Source of the DNA: Acidobacteriota bacterium
GTDB lineage: Bacteria > Actinomycetota > AC-67
Assembly (NCBI GenBank): GCA_016208485.1
Contig: JACQXY010000003.1
Coordinates: 38,842 to 102,841 of the forward strand
Direction: 5' to 3'
DNA: 64,000 nucleotides
The position numbers were made by a program, and so were the translations under genes. A model generated the notes under the pieces. It made no database searches. It was not told where the DNA came from and worked only from the letters and a program-made list of their open reading frames with translations. Of this stretch, positions 18,966 through 28,083 are shown piece after piece; position 1 is the first letter of the stretch; every line of letters begins with the position of its first letter.

Positions 18966-19588
18966 GACTCCCCGCCCCCTCGGTCGGGATCGTGGCCGCC
19001 GAGACCGGCGAGCTCGCGGTGAATCGCCTCTCGCGGCACCGGGACGGAGCCGTGAACCGGCGGAGGAACGGCGCCACCGGAGCGCAGCTTGCGAACCAGC
19101 TCCACGGCGGCCTCAGGGGTCAGGTGCTCGTAGCTCTCGTAGTTGACCTGGACGGCCGGCGCGCCGTCGCAGACACACACACACTCGACCTCCTCAAGGG
19201 TGATCGCGCCGTCCGGCGTCGTCTGGCCGAAGCCGACGCCAAGCTCCTCCTCGAGCGCGCGCCGGAGCGACCCGGCCCCGGCGAGCGCGCACGGCGGCTG
19301 GGTGCACACGCTCACGAGGTACCGCCCGAGCGGCTCGCGCTTCAGCATGGTGTAGAAGGTGGCGACCGATGCAACCTCGGCCTTCGTCAGGTCGAGCATC
19401 CCGGCGACCTCTTCGATCCCCGCCTCCGACACGCACCCGTGCTCGGCCTGCACCAGGTACAGCATCGACATCAGGGCGCTGCGCGGGTTCGGGTAGCGGG
19501 CCATCAGCCGGCGCATCGCGGCGCGCGTCTCCTCCGCGAGCGGCGCGAAGGCCGGCCGGCGGGGGGACGGACCACCCGGCGCGCTCAC
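18962..19588 (-). CDS. nuoE: NADH-quinone oxidoreductase subunit E
   Basis: A 208-residue thioredoxin-fold [2Fe-2S] subunit. Ligands are in [10 protein letters not shown] and [10 protein letters not shown]; the second motif normally reads like ECLGACxxAP, so the spacing is kept with Val in place of small residues. The GTG at 19588 overlaps the nuoD stop (GTGA). A C-terminal extension of about 40 residues ([15 protein letters not shown] onward) follows the usual end of the domain. Confidence 0.93.
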   Translation of the reverse strand: MSAPGGPSPRRPAFAPLAEETRAAMRRLMARYPNPRSALMSMLYLVQAEHGCVSEAGIEEVAGMLDLTKAEVASVATFYTMLKREPLGRYLVSVCTQPPCALAGAGSLRRALEEELGVGFGQTTPDGAITLEEVECVCVCDGAPAVQVNYESYEHLTPEAAVELVRKLRSGGAVPPPVHGSVPVPREAIHRELAGLGGHDPDRGGGES

Positions 19589-20859
19589 CGGTCGCACCCT
19601 CCCATCACCGGATCGAGGCTCGCCACCGTCGCGATGACGTCGGCGATCAGCCCGCCGACCGCCATGGCGGGCAGCGCCTGGAGGTTCACGAAGGAAGGGT
19701 CTCGGACGTGGACGCGCCACGGCCGGGCCTCGCCGGTCGAGACGACGTGGAACCCGAGTTCGCCGCGCGGCGACTCGACCGGGACGTACACCTCGCCGGC
19801 CGGCACCCGGAATCCCTCGGTCACGAGCTTGAAGTGGTGGATGAGCGCCTCCATGGACTCGCCCATGATCGTGCGGATGTAGTCGGGGGAGTTCCCGATC
19901 CCGTCCGGCCCGAGCGAGAGCCGGGACGGCCAAGCGATCTTCGGGTCCTCGACCATCACCGGCCCCGGCAGAAGGCCGCGCGCGGCCTGGTCGACGATCC
20001 GGATGGACTCGCGCATCTCCCGGATCCGCACCGCGTAGCGGCCGAGGCAGTCGGCCGTCTCGGCGACCGGGACCTCGAACTCGTAGTTCTCGTAGCCGCA
20101 GTACGGCTGGGCGCGGCGGAGGTCCCAGGGCACGCCGGCCGCGCGCAGGACCGGCCCGGTCACCCCGAGCGCGGCGCAGTCGCGCGCGCCGAGCACTCCG
20201 ATCCCCCGGTTGCGCTCCAGCCAGATCGGGTTGTCGGTGAGCAGGTCCTCGTAGTCGTCCACCCGGTGCGGGAAGTCCTCGACGAACTCGGCGATCCTTC
20301 CGAGCGCGTCGCCCGGGACGTCGAGCGCGACCCCGCCGGGACGGATGAACGCGTGGTTCATGCGCAGCCCGGTGATCGCCTCGAAAATGTCGAGGACGGT
20401 CTCACGCTCGCGGAACCCGTACAGCATCGCCGACAGCGCGCCGAGCTCCATCCCGCCGGTCGCGAGGTAGACCACGTGGGAGGAGATCCGGTTCAGCTCG
20501 CAGAGCAGCACGCGGATCGCCTGGGCGCGCGGCGGCGCCTCGATCCCGAGCAGCTTCTCCACCGAGAGCGAATAGGCCAGCTCGTTGAAGAACGGCGACA
20601 GGTAGTCCATCCGCGTGACGAAGGCGCAGCCCTGCACCCAGTTGCGAACCTCGGTGTTCTTCTCGATCCCGGTGTGCAGGTAGCCGACGACCGGCCGGCA
20701 GCCGATCACCGTCTCCCCGTCCAGCTCGATCACGATGCGGAGCACGCCGTGCGTCGAGGGGTGCTGGGGCCCGAGGTTGACGATGATCCTGTCCTCGCCG
20801 GCCGCCTCCACCGCGCGGCTCCAGTCTCCGCCCTGGGCCCAGACCTCCCGCGCGCTCAC
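19585..20859 (-). CDS. nuoD: NADH-quinone oxidoreductase subunit D
   Basis: A 424-residue quinone-site subunit. [13 protein letters not shown] near the N-terminus, [12 protein letters not shown] and the C-terminal DPVMGGCDR are all standard. The GTG at 20859 overlaps the nuoC stop (GTGA). It is the longer, more canonical of the two NuoD copies, and sequence differences between them are spread over the whole length rather than being a recent duplication. Confidence 0.96.
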   Translation of the reverse strand: MSAREVWAQGGDWSRAVEAAGEDRIIVNLGPQHPSTHGVLRIVIELDGETVIGCRPVVGYLHTGIEKNTEVRNWVQGCAFVTRMDYLSPFFNELAYSLSVEKLLGIEAPPRAQAIRVLLCELNRISSHVVYLATGGMELGALSAMLYGFRERETVLDIFEAITGLRMNHAFIRPGGVALDVPGDALGRIAEFVEDFPHRVDDYEDLLTDNPIWLERNRGIGVLGARDCAALGVTGPVLRAAGVPWDLRRAQPYCGYENYEFEVPVAETADCLGRYAVRIREMRESIRIVDQAARGLLPGPVMVEDPKIAWPSRLSLGPDGIGNSPDYIRTIMGESMEALIHHFKLVTEGFRVPAGEVYVPVESPRGELGFHVVSTGEARPWRVHVRDPSFVNLQALPAMAVGGLIADVIATVASLDPVMGGCDR

Positions 20860-21410
20860 CGGAACCTCCCGGGGTATCCGGTGGTCGTCGAGGGCTCGCC
20901 GCGCTCCTCGGGCGGAGGCACGGGCGCGCCGAGGTACCGAACGCTCGCGGCACCGAGCGGGTAGTCCTTCCGTTGAGGGTGGCCCTCCCAGTCCTCGGGC
21001 ATCAGGATGCGCACGAGGTCGGGATGGCCCTCGAAGACGACCCCGAAGAAGTCGTACGCCTCGCGCTCGAACCAGCCGGCGACCGGCCACACCCCGGTGA
21101 CCGTCGGACACCGCTCGTCGCCCTCGGGCACCCAGACCCGAAGGCGCAGCCGAAGGACGTGCCGGAGGGACGTCAGATGAAGCGCCACCAGGAAACGGCG
21201 CTCCGGCGGAAGCACTCCGAGATAGTCCACGGCGGACAGGTCGGCGAGCATCTCGAAGGGGAACTCGTCGCGAAGCCACTCCGCGACCTCCGGCAGCCGC
21301 TCGCGCGCCACGTCCACGGAGACCTCCCCGAACTCCTCGGACGGCTCGGAGACGGCCTCGGGGAAGCGTTCACGGAGCCGTGCGAGAGCGGCGGCGAGGC
21401 GCTCGTCCAT
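20856..21410 (-). CDS. nuoC: NADH-quinone oxidoreductase subunit C
   Basis: A 184-residue 30-kDa subunit of complex I. The diagnostic motif [20 protein letters not shown] is present, followed by [17 protein letters not shown] chose the ATG at 21410, four bases after the nuoB stop, because an upstream in-frame start would lie inside nuoB. The two NuoC copies share the motif but have different loop regions. Confidence 0.94.
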   Translation of the reverse strand: MDERLAAALARLRERFPEAVSEPSEEFGEVSVDVARERLPEVAEWLRDEFPFEMLADLSAVDYLGVLPPERRFLVALHLTSLRHVLRLRLRVWVPEGDERCPTVTGVWPVAGWFEREAYDFFGVVFEGHPDLVRILMPEDWEGHPQRKDYPLGAASVRYLGAPVPPPEERGEPSTTTGYPGRFR

Positions 21411-21414
21411 CGCC

Positions 21415-21900
21415 CTAGACCCCCGCCACCGGGCGGAGATGCTCACTCCGGATCTTATCGTGCAGCTTGAGGATGCCCTGCATGAGCTGCTCGGGACGGG
21501 GCGGGCAGCCGCCGACGTACATGTCCACCGGGACGACCTGGTCCACTCCCTGCACGATCGCGTAGTTGTTGAACATCCCCCCCGCCGACGCGCACACGCC
21601 CATAGAGATGACCCACTTCGGCTCGGCCATCTGGTCGTAGATCTGGCGAAGGACCGGCGCCATCTTCTGCGAGACGCGGCCGGCCACGATCATGAGGTCG
21701 GCCTGGCGCGGCGAGGCGCGAAAGACCTCCATGCCGAAGCGGGCGAGGTCGTGGTGGGAGGCGCCGGTGGACATCATCTCGATCGCGCAGCACGCCAGCC
21801 CGAACGTCGCCGGCCAGAGCGAGCCGGTGCGGGACCAGTTCACGATGCGCTCGACCGTCGTGAGCAGGATCCCGGAGGGGATCTTCTCCTCAAGCCCCAT
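21415..21900 (-). CDS. nuoB: NADH-quinone oxidoreductase subunit B
   Basis: A 161-residue subunit holding cluster N2. Cysteines are in [22 protein letters not shown] and [11 protein letters not shown]. It abuts nuoA (stop at 21901) with no gap. Length and motifs are normal. Confidence 0.96.
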   Translation of the reverse strand: MGLEEKIPSGILLTTVERIVNWSRTGSLWPATFGLACCAIEMMSTGASHHDLARFGMEVFRASPRQADLMIVAGRVSQKMAPVLRQIYDQMAEPKWVISMGVCASAGGMFNNYAIVQGVDQVVPVDMYVGGCPPRPEQLMQGILKLHDKIRSEHLRPVAGV

Positions 21901-22407
21901 CTACGCGCTCGCCCCTTCGCCCCCGGCCTCGTCGGGCGCGGTAGGCGACAGGATGACGTCGGCGTACATCGGCTCGGCGACCGCGCCGCGGCGGGCGGCC
22001 TCGATCAGCTCGGGGGAGACCGAGGGACGGATGGCCTCGCGGGGCACCCGCTCCCACTCCAGGCCTCCCATCCGCCACACGTACGCGTAGGCGACGAGCA
22101 GCAGCCCGACGAAGACCCCCATCTCGGCCAGGCCGAACAAGCCCAGCTCCCGGAAGATCACGGCCCACGGGTAGAGGAACACGACCTCGACGTCGAAGAT
22201 GATGAAGAGCATCGCGACGAGGGCGAACTTCACCGGGAAGCGACCGCGCACGAGCCGGTGGGGAACGATCCCGGACTCATACGGCGCGAGCTTCGCCGGA
22301 GTCGGGTTGTTCGGCCCGACGTGCCGGCCGATCAGGACCGAGCCCGCCCCGAAGAGCACGGCGAGGCCGAGCAGCAACAGGACCGGCAGGTAGTCTCCGA
22401 GAGTCAC
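21901..22407 (-). CDS. nuoA: NADH-quinone oxidoreductase subunit A
   Basis: A 168-residue three-helix membrane subunit. It has the family loop (PYESGIVPHRLVRGRFPVKF) with Ser where cluster 1 NuoA has the switch Cys. After the third helix there is a C-terminal extension of about 50 residues (from EWERVPREAIRPSV to the Gly/Glu-rich end) not found in typical NuoA of about 120 residues. First nuo gene of the operon, 88 bases after the menJ-like gene. Confidence 0.93.
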   Translation of the reverse strand: MTLGDYLPVLLLLGLAVLFGAGSVLIGRHVGPNNPTPAKLAPYESGIVPHRLVRGRFPVKFALVAMLFIIFDVEVVFLYPWAVIFRELGLFGLAEMGVFVGLLLVAYAYVWRMGGLEWERVPREAIRPSVSPELIEAARRGAVAEPMYADVILSPTAPDEAGGEGASA

Positions 22408-22495
22408 AACGGCCTCCCCGACGGCGCTCCCCGGGCGCTCACCATATGGACCCGCCCGGACACGCGCAAACCGGCGGCGCGCCGCACTCTCGCAC

Positions 22496-23743
22496 CTACG
22501 CCCCCACGACGGTGTTCAGGGCCGGCGCGATCCGGCAGAGGCCGTTGATCAGGCGGTCGGAGGCGTCCCCGTCGCGCGGCTCGGTCAAGTTCGCGAGGAT
22601 CTTCAAGGCGAACTCCATCAGGCGCCTGCGCGGGAGCCCGTACCGGGTCAGTCCGCGCATCACGGCGCCGTGCCCGATCAGCCGGACGAACGCCCGTCCG
22701 AGGATGTAGTAGCCCTCATAGGCCTCCCGCAACCGCTCGGGGTACGCGCGCAGTTCGCGCGGGTCTCCGGCGCGCAGCGCATCCTCGGCCACCTCGGCCG
22801 CCATCTCGGCGGTCTCGAGCGCGTAGGCGATCCCCTCGCCGTTGAACGGGTTCACCGCGCCGGCCGCGTCCCCCACGAGCATCAGGCCGGGACGAGCGAC
22901 CGGGGCGCGGTTCAGCCCCATCGGAAGGGGCCCGCCGCGCGCCCGCCCGACGCGGTTCTCCGGGACGAGGCCCCACTCCGCCGGGAGCGAGGCGACCCAG
23001 GTGTCGAGCAACCTTCGGTAGTCGACGTTTCCGAAGTGCTTGGAGGTGTTCAGCAGGCCGAGGCCGACGTTCACCATGCCGCCGGCGAGGGGGAAGATCC
23101 ACCCGTAGCCCGGCAACAGGTCCCGGCCCCGCCACAGCTCGAGGTAGCTCTCGAAGTAGGTGTCCTTCGAGCGCGGGCTCCGGTAGTAGGCGCGCGCGGC
23201 GACCCCCATCGGCCGCGCCGGCAGGCGCCGGCCCCCGAGCGAGAGGCCGAGCCGGCTCGAAGCGCCGTCGGCCGCGATCACGACCGGGGCGCGCACCTCC
23301 TCGCGCGCGCCGTCGCGCGATGCCACGACCCCGCACACCGCGCCGCCCTCCACGATCGCCGCCGAGACCTCCGTCTCCTCCCACACCTCGGCGCCCGCGG
23401 CGCGCGCGCGGTCGAGCAGCAGCGCGTCGAAGTCGTAGCGAGTGCGCGCGAGGCCGTAGCCCGGCCAGGCCGACAGCTCGGGCCAGGGAAGCTCGATCAC
23501 CGTGCCGCCTCCGACGATCCGGAGTCCCTGAACGCGCGCCCACTCGGGCTCCCAAGTCGGGACGCCCATCGCCTCGAGGGAGCGGACGGCGCGCGGCGTG
23601 AGGCCGTCGCCGCACACCTTCTCGCGCGGGAAGCGCGACTTGTCGACCGCCAGGACGCGGCGCCCCCGGCGCGCGAGATGGTAGGCGGCCGCGGAGCCGC
23701 CCGGGCCCGCGCCGACCACGATCGCGTCGAAGGAATCGGTCAC
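22496..23743 (-). CDS. Geranylgeranyl reductase family flavoprotein (MenJ-like)
   Basis: A 415-residue FAD-dependent oxidoreductase. The N-terminal dinucleotide-binding motif VVGAGPGGSAAAYHLARRG, the KVCGDGLTPRA segment and the second FAD motif (MLVGDAAGAVNPFNGEGI, around residue 285) define the geranylgeranyl reductase family. In mycobacteria the related MenJ saturates one isoprene unit of menaquinone. The location directly upstream of nuoA, as in other Actinomycetota, supports that role here; the exact substrate is inferred. A perfect Rex-type operator precedes the gene. Confidence 0.85.
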   Translation of the reverse strand: MTDSFDAIVVGAGPGGSAAAYHLARRGRRVLAVDKSRFPREKVCGDGLTPRAVRSLEAMGVPTWEPEWARVQGLRIVGGGTVIELPWPELSAWPGYGLARTRYDFDALLLDRARAAGAEVWEETEVSAAIVEGGAVCGVVASRDGAREEVRAPVVIAADGASSRLGLSLGGRRLPARPMGVAARAYYRSPRSKDTYFESYLELWRGRDLLPGYGWIFPLAGGMVNVGLGLLNTSKHFGNVDYRRLLDTWVASLPAEWGLVPENRVGRARGGPLPMGLNRAPVARPGLMLVGDAAGAVNPFNGEGIAYALETAEMAAEVAEDALRAGDPRELRAYPERLREAYEGYYILGRAFVRLIGHGAVMRGLTRYGLPRRRLMEFALKILANLTEPRDGDASDRLINGLCRIAPALNTVVGA

Positions 23744-23794
23744 CGACGTGTCCCCCCGCCCCGCCGAGCGCCCGCCGCGTCCCGGCCGCGAGCC

Positions 23795-23812
23795 TTGTGA
23801 AGGGTTTCACAA
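23795..23812. promoter_or_regulatory. Perfect Rex-type operator upstream of menJ-like/nuo operon
   Basis: The sequence TTGTGAAGGGTTTCACAA is a perfect 7-bp inverted repeat with a 4-base spacer, identical to the TTGTGAAnnnnTTCACAA consensus described for the NADH/NAD-responsive repressor Rex. It lies 52 bases before the ATG at 23743. An extended -10-like element, TGCTAGGCT (TAGGCT at 23814-23819, minus strand), sits immediately upstream. A repressor bound here would cover the transcription start. No rex gene is in the window. Confidence 0.75.
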
Positions 23813-23861
23813 AAGCCTAGCACCCGCGGGGGCGACTTCGTCCGTCGAACAGCTCGGGCGT

Positions 23862-24128
23862 TCAGCGGCGTCCGCCAAGGGCGGTCGCCCGTTGCCGCGC
23901 CGAGTTGGCCCGCCCACCTCGCGACGACACCCAGCGCGGCCGGCGTCCGGTCTCAGCGCAGTCGCGCAGGTACATGTTCATCAGCGTCTGATACGGAATC
24001 GCGAGTTCGTGGGCGAGGGCCTGGAAGTAGCGGATCGTGTCCGGGTCGAGCCGGATGGTGAGCTGCTTCTTGAGTCGCTTCGCGTACGGGTTGCGAATAC
24101 CCTTCGAGAAGTCGTAGTGATCCCTCAT
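23862..24128 (-). CDS. brnA: BrnA-like antitoxin
   Basis: An 88-residue protein of the BrnA/CopG-like antitoxin family: the start HYDFSKGIRNPYAKRLKKQ and the ribbon-helix-helix-like segment LTIRLDPDTIRYFQAL are typical. It neutralises BrnT and binds the operon promoter in characterised systems. The ATG at 24128 overlaps the brnT stop (ATGA), the usual toxin-first order of this family. The tail after about residue 65 (SSRGGRANSARQ) is Arg-rich and not conserved in the family. Confidence 0.85.
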   Translation of the reverse strand: MRDHYDFSKGIRNPYAKRLKKQLTIRLDPDTIRYFQALAHELAIPYQTLMNMYLRDCAETGRRPRWVSSRGGRANSARQRATALGGRR

Positions 24129-24421
24129 CTCACCCTCCTCCGATCGTACTGCGCACGCTCATCCTTATCCGCCTTCCGCGCGGAGATGATGCGGACCACA
24201 TCCGCGGCCCGCCGGTAGCAGTGACACACAACGAGCGTCCGCAGAGACCTGCCCAGACCAAGGATGATGAACCGCGCCTCGTTGTGGGAGTGAGCGGCGT
24301 CGGGAATAACCAGCGCGTCCTCGTCGAGGAAGACCGATCGAGCCTCCTCGAAGGAGACTCCGTGCTTCCGCCTGTTCGACGCGGCCTTCCGCTCGTCCCA
24401 TTCGAATCGCAGTTCCCTCAT
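24125..24421 (-). CDS. brnT: BrnT-family toxin (ribonuclease)
   Basis: A 98-residue toxin of the BrnT family (PF04365), a RelE-fold ribonuclease. Signature segments are EWDERKAASNRRKHGVSFEE at the start, then SVFLDEDALVIPD and the C-terminal VVRIISARKADKDER, which includes conserved Arg and Lys residues. First gene of the pair; transcription appears to start from a strong, probably autoregulated promoter only nine bases upstream. Confidence 0.9.
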   Translation of the reverse strand: MRELRFEWDERKAASNRRKHGVSFEEARSVFLDEDALVIPDAAHSHNEARFIILGLGRSLRTLVVCHCYRRAADVVRIISARKADKDERAQYDRRRVR

Positions 24422-24430
24422 GCGATCCTC

Positions 24431-24460
24431 AGTATACCTACACTGTAACTACAGTGCCAA
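24431..24460 (-). promoter_or_regulatory. brnTA promoter with embedded operator
   Basis: On the minus strand TTGGCA (24455-24460), an 18-base spacer and TATACT (24431-24436) form a good housekeeping promoter. The spacer contains a palindrome, CACTGTAGTTACAGTG (24441-24456), with 7-bp arms and a 2-base centre. It is ideally placed for repression by BrnA. TATACT ends nine bases before the ATG, so the transcript is probably leaderless. Confidence 0.75.
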
Positions 24461-24802
24461 CACCGAGCGGCTCGGGATGAGCCTCCGCTTTCGGTCCGAT
24501 CCCGCCCCGGGCCGCGCCCCGGGGCCTCCTCACCTCCACGTGAAACCGGCTTCCTCGTTCGCCCTTCGATCTCATCCGAACCAGTCACGCAGATCCCGGC
24601 CGAACCATGGCGGCTACCCCTCGGCCCCGATGCCGGCGCGTGCCAGGACAACATTCACTCCTGCACTTTCGCGAGGAGAGCGACCTGCTCGCCCTGGGCA
24701 ATTGCGCGGTAGGAGATCGAGATCGCGTTGACATGCCTGACTCACCCATGTCGGGCTAACGCGGTGCCGATAAGCTGCGGGCACCGCAGGCGACCGTCAG
24801 CT
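24461..24802. other. Intergenic region between brnTA and hsdR
   Basis: About 340 bases without a gene I can support. On the minus strand a short run ending near 24655 translates as AISISYRAIAQGEQVALLAK before a stop; it looks protein-like but has an in-frame stop 28 codons upstream and no start. It may be the 3' relic of a lost gene. No repeats or terminator stand out. Confidence 0.4.
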
Positions 24803-27800
24803 TCATCGTCTGGCTGGGCCTCCCGCCTCCGGCCGTTCGTACGTCAGCCCGAACACGGTATCGGTCAGCCAGCGACGGAACGACTCGTCGTCCATGAACT
24901 GCTTGAACAACTCCGTGTCGTCCTTCAGCACAGCGGTCATCACGCGTGACAGCGCCTTGTCGTGCTCGATACGCGCGTTCTGTCGGTCCGAGTGCTGCCT
25001 GGCGTTCTGGTAGGCGGTGTCCGCCGCGACGCGGCTGGGGATGTCCTCGGTGATCAGCTTGTGGACGCGGTCGGCGTCGCTCCACGGGATGTTGCCGAAC
25101 TGGTCGTTGAAGGTCCTGAGGATGTTCGACAGCCGATCGAGCTCGGGCTCAGGCTTGTGGCCGCCCCCCGTGGTGGGCACCGGATCGATCTCCGCGTCTG
25201 CATCGGGGAGCTGGATCTTCGCCGCCGCCAGCTTCTCCACCCGGTAGCTGTCCATGTCGATCGCTTCGAGAATCCCCCTCGAGAGGTCCTCCTCGACCGG
25301 AGCCGGCAGCTTCGGAACGAGGAAGGTGAGGAAGATCGAGAGCTTCTCCCATTCAGCGTTCGAGTAGGGCAGGATCTGCGACAGGAAGCCGTGGGCACGG
25401 AGGAACGCCTTAGCCGTGCCCTTGAAGTCCACCTGACCGTCCTCGTCGAGCTGCTCGCGGTAGACGGCAACACACCTGTCGAGGATCGGATCGAGCCGGT
25501 CGCGGTCCGCCCCGCCGAGGTAGAGCGTCACGAGATCATCGACCTGCCCGGCGGCGTAGACCTGGTGGCCGTCGAGCGCAGACTTGAGGTTGTGCAGCTT
25601 GTTCGGGTCGGTCTCCTCGGCGAGGGTCGTGGTCCGGTAGTAGCCGGCGAACGCCTCCTGGATCGTGTCGGCGTCGTTCAGGAAGTCGAGCACGAAGACG
25701 TCGTGCTTCTTGGGGTGCGCGCGGTTGAGCCGCGAGAGCGTTTGCACCGCCTTGATGCCCGAGAGCTGCTTGTCCACGTACATCGTGTGCAGCAGCGGCT
25801 CGTCGTAGCCGGTCTGGAACTTGTCGGCACAGATCAGGAGGCGGTAGGGGTCCTCCTGGATCTTGTCGGCGATCTGGCTCGACGGAAAGCCGTTGAGGGA
25901 CGCCTCGCTCACCCTCGCGCCGCCGTACTCGTGCTCGCCGGAGAAAGCGACGATGGCCCGGTACCGGCTCTTGCGCTCCACGAGGTAGTCGCGGATGGCA
26001 TGGTAGTACTGGATCGCGCGCTCGATGCCGCTCGTGACCACCATGGCGCGCGCCTCCCCGCCGATCTTGTTCAACCCCAGCACCTGCTCATGGAAGTGGT
26101 CGACCATGATCTCGGCCTTGAGCCGGATCGCGTGCTCGTGGCTCTCCACGTAGCGGCGGAGCTTCTTCCTCGCCCGCTTGGTATCGAACTCGGGGTCGCC
26201 CTCGATCTTTTTCACCAGCCTGTAGTAGCTCTCGACCGCGGTGTAGTGCAGGAGCACGTCCAGGATGAAGCTCTCCTGGATGGCCTGTTTCATCGTGTAG
26301 CTGTGGAACGCTCGGTGCTTCACCGTCCCGTCGGCCTGGGGCTCGGGCTCGCCGAAGATCTCGAGCGTCTTGTTCTTTGGCGTGGCGGTGAAGGCGAAGT
26401 AGCTGGCGTTCGGGAGCAGCTTCTTCGCCTCCATCAACCGGTTGATCTTGTCCTCAAGGGCCTCGTCCTCTTCCCCGCCACCGGTCTCCCCGAGCGCCAG
26501 CGACACCGCCGCCGAGGTGCGCCCGCCCTGGCTCGAATGCGCCTCGTCGATGAGGATCGCGAAGCGCCGCCCGCGGTGCTCGCTGCCGATCTCGTCGAGG
26601 ATGAACGGGAACTTCTGCACCGTGGAGATGATGATCTTCTTCCCCTCGGCGATGAACCTGCGCAGGTCGCCCGAGCGCTCGGCGTGCCCCACCGTGGCGC
26701 CCACCTGCGCGAACTGCTTGATGGTGTTCTTGATCTGCTGGTCGAGAATCCGCCGGTCGGTGACGACGATGATCGAGTCGAAGACGACCCCGCCGTCCTT
26801 GACGAGTCCGATGAGCTGATGGGCGAGCCAGGCGATCGAGTTCGACTTGCCGCTCCCGGCCGAATGTTGGATCAGATAGCGTCGCCCGGCGCCGTGTCGG
26901 GCGACGTCGGCCAGGAGCATGCGCACGACGTCGAGCTGGTGGAAGCGCGGCCAGATCTGCACCGCCTTCTTCCGCCCGGTCTTCTCGTCCCGGGTTTCGA
27001 CGACCTGGGCATAGTTTTCCAGGATGTCTGTCAGGCCCTCGCGCGTGAGGATGCGCTTCCACAGATAGTCGGTCTTCAGCCCGAGCGGATTGGGTGGGTT
27101 GCCCGCGCCGTCGTTCCAGCCCTGGTTGAAGGGCAGGAACCACGAGGCCTTGCCCTTCAGGTGCGTGCAGAAGCGCACCTCGTGGTCGTCGACAGCGAAG
27201 TGCACGACGCAGCGGCCGAACTCGAACAGCTTTTCGCGCGGGTCGCGATCGCGCCGAAACTGCTGGACCGCGTCATCGACGGTCTGCTTGGTGAGGCTGT
27301 TCTTCAGCTCGAAGGTGGCTACGGCCAAGCCGTTGATGAAGAGGCCGAGGTCAAGCGCGAGCTGCGCCTCGTCGCGGCTGTAGCGCAGCTGTCGCGTCAC
27401 GCTGAAGCGGTTCTGGGCGAAGCGCTCCTGGGCCTTCGTGTTACCCGGCGACGGCGTCCCGAAGAAGAGGTCGAGGCGGTGCGGCCCGTGCTTGATCCCG
27501 TGGCGCAACACGTCGATGGTCCCGCGCTTGGTGATCTCGCCCTGGAGGCGGGCCAGGAACTTCCGTCGGGTCGGGCCATCCTGTTCGAGGTCGAGCGCGC
27601 CGGCCGCCTCCGGTTGCGTCGCTCCCAGGAAGCTCGAGAGCTGGGCCAGGTCCACGCAGTACTCGCGGTCGTAGTCCTCGGGATGGCCGCAGATCCACCC
27701 CGCACCGTAGGCCGCAGGTCGCTCGCGCACCCCGCGTGCTGCTCCGATGCCCGGACCACCCGGATCGCAGGGCGCGCCGGTCAGCGCCGTGCAGATCAGG

Positions 27801-27835
27801 CGCTCGAGGCCGCGTTCGCTGGTGTCGGTGGTCAT
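24803..27835 (-). CDS. hsdR: Type I restriction enzyme R subunit (HsdR)
   Basis: A 1010-residue motor/nuclease subunit that translocates DNA and cleaves unmodified DNA. The N-terminal nuclease domain shows the PD-(D/E)xK core with ATFELKNSLTK near residue 178. The SF2 helicase part follows: Walker A HSAGSGKSNS (about 328), DEAH box LIDEAHSS (about 430), motif III FAFTATP, and motif VI region TLSRLNRAHP. I chose the ATG at 27835 because GAGGGG precedes it; an in-frame start 22 codons earlier lacks such a site. GC is lower than in the respiratory genes, consistent with an acquired island. Confidence 0.95.
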   Translation of the reverse strand: MTTDTSERGLERLICTALTGAPCDPGGPGIGAARGVRERPAAYGAGWICGHPEDYDREYCVDLAQLSSFLGATQPEAAGALDLEQDGPTRRKFLARLQGEITKRGTIDVLRHGIKHGPHRLDLFFGTPSPGNTKAQERFAQNRFSVTRQLRYSRDEAQLALDLGLFINGLAVATFELKNSLTKQTVDDAVQQFRRDRDPREKLFEFGRCVVHFAVDDHEVRFCTHLKGKASWFLPFNQGWNDGAGNPPNPLGLKTDYLWKRILTREGLTDILENYAQVVETRDEKTGRKKAVQIWPRFHQLDVVRMLLADVARHGAGRRYLIQHSAGSGKSNSIAWLAHQLIGLVKDGGVVFDSIIVVTDRRILDQQIKNTIKQFAQVGATVGHAERSGDLRRFIAEGKKIIISTVQKFPFILDEIGSEHRGRRFAILIDEAHSSQGGRTSAAVSLALGETGGGEEDEALEDKINRLMEAKKLLPNASYFAFTATPKNKTLEIFGEPEPQADGTVKHRAFHSYTMKQAIQESFILDVLLHYTAVESYYRLVKKIEGDPEFDTKRARKKLRRYVESHEHAIRLKAEIMVDHFHEQVLGLNKIGGEARAMVVTSGIERAIQYYHAIRDYLVERKSRYRAIVAFSGEHEYGGARVSEASLNGFPSSQIADKIQEDPYRLLICADKFQTGYDEPLLHTMYVDKQLSGIKAVQTLSRLNRAHPKKHDVFVLDFLNDADTIQEAFAGYYRTTTLAEETDPNKLHNLKSALDGHQVYAAGQVDDLVTLYLGGADRDRLDPILDRCVAVYREQLDEDGQVDFKGTAKAFLRAHGFLSQILPYSNAEWEKLSIFLTFLVPKLPAPVEEDLSRGILEAIDMDSYRVEKLAAAKIQLPDADAEIDPVPTTGGGHKPEPELDRLSNILRTFNDQFGNIPWSDADRVHKLITEDIPSRVAADTAYQNARQHSDRQNARIEHDKALSRVMTAVLKDDTELFKQFMDDESFRRWLTDTVFGLTYERPEAGGPARR

Positions 27836-27891
27836 CGGGCGATTCCCCTCGCGATCGTCGGGCGTTCGCAGGGGCACCGACCCGTCCATCC

Positions 27892-28003
27892 GATCAAGCA
27901 CCCATCAAGTGCCGCCATGCGGCCTAAGTGCCCGTAACGGCGAGGGTTGGCGCCTCCTCTCCGGCGACCGGTCGCCCGCCGGATCAAGTACCCATCAAGT
28001 GCC
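27892..28003. repeat. Direct repeats upstream of hsdR
   Basis: Two 22-base copies (27892-27913 and 27982-28003) differ by one base and start 90 bases apart. Within each copy the minus strand reads CTTGAT twice with starts 11 bases apart, giving four CTTGAT elements in two helically phased pairs. They lie 57-168 bases before the hsdR start, in the 361-base gap between hsdR and the upstream gene, and could be operator sites; they could also be remnants of noncoding repeats. Confidence 0.55.
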
Positions 28004-28051
28004 CGGGTCATGCCCGTCCCTCCTTCGGGGCGGCGGCTCCTGGAGGGCCTG

Positions 28052-28083
28052 CCTTTACTCAGCCCTTTACTAGAGCCTTTACT
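28052..28083. repeat. Three CCTTTACT repeats with 12-base period
   Basis: CCTTTACT occurs at 28052-28059, 28064-28071 and 28076-28083, exactly 12 bases apart, and AGTAAAG appears in inverted orientation at 28109-28115. The block lies in the same hsdR upstream gap as the 22-base repeats. On the minus strand it would read as repeated Ser-Lys-Gly, but the surrounding frame is not convincing as a gene. Confidence 0.5.

Noticed and set aside
24962..27937. A 991-codon open frame on the plus strand, antisense to hsdR
   Set aside because: The composition is the Leu/Val/Glu/Arg pattern expected from the antisense of a high-GC gene. No domain is visible, while the minus strand has complete HsdR motifs.
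27892..28083. CRISPR array
   Set aside because: Only two 22-base copies 90 bases apart and three 8-base copies 12 bases apart; no regular repeat-spacer alternation and no cas genes.
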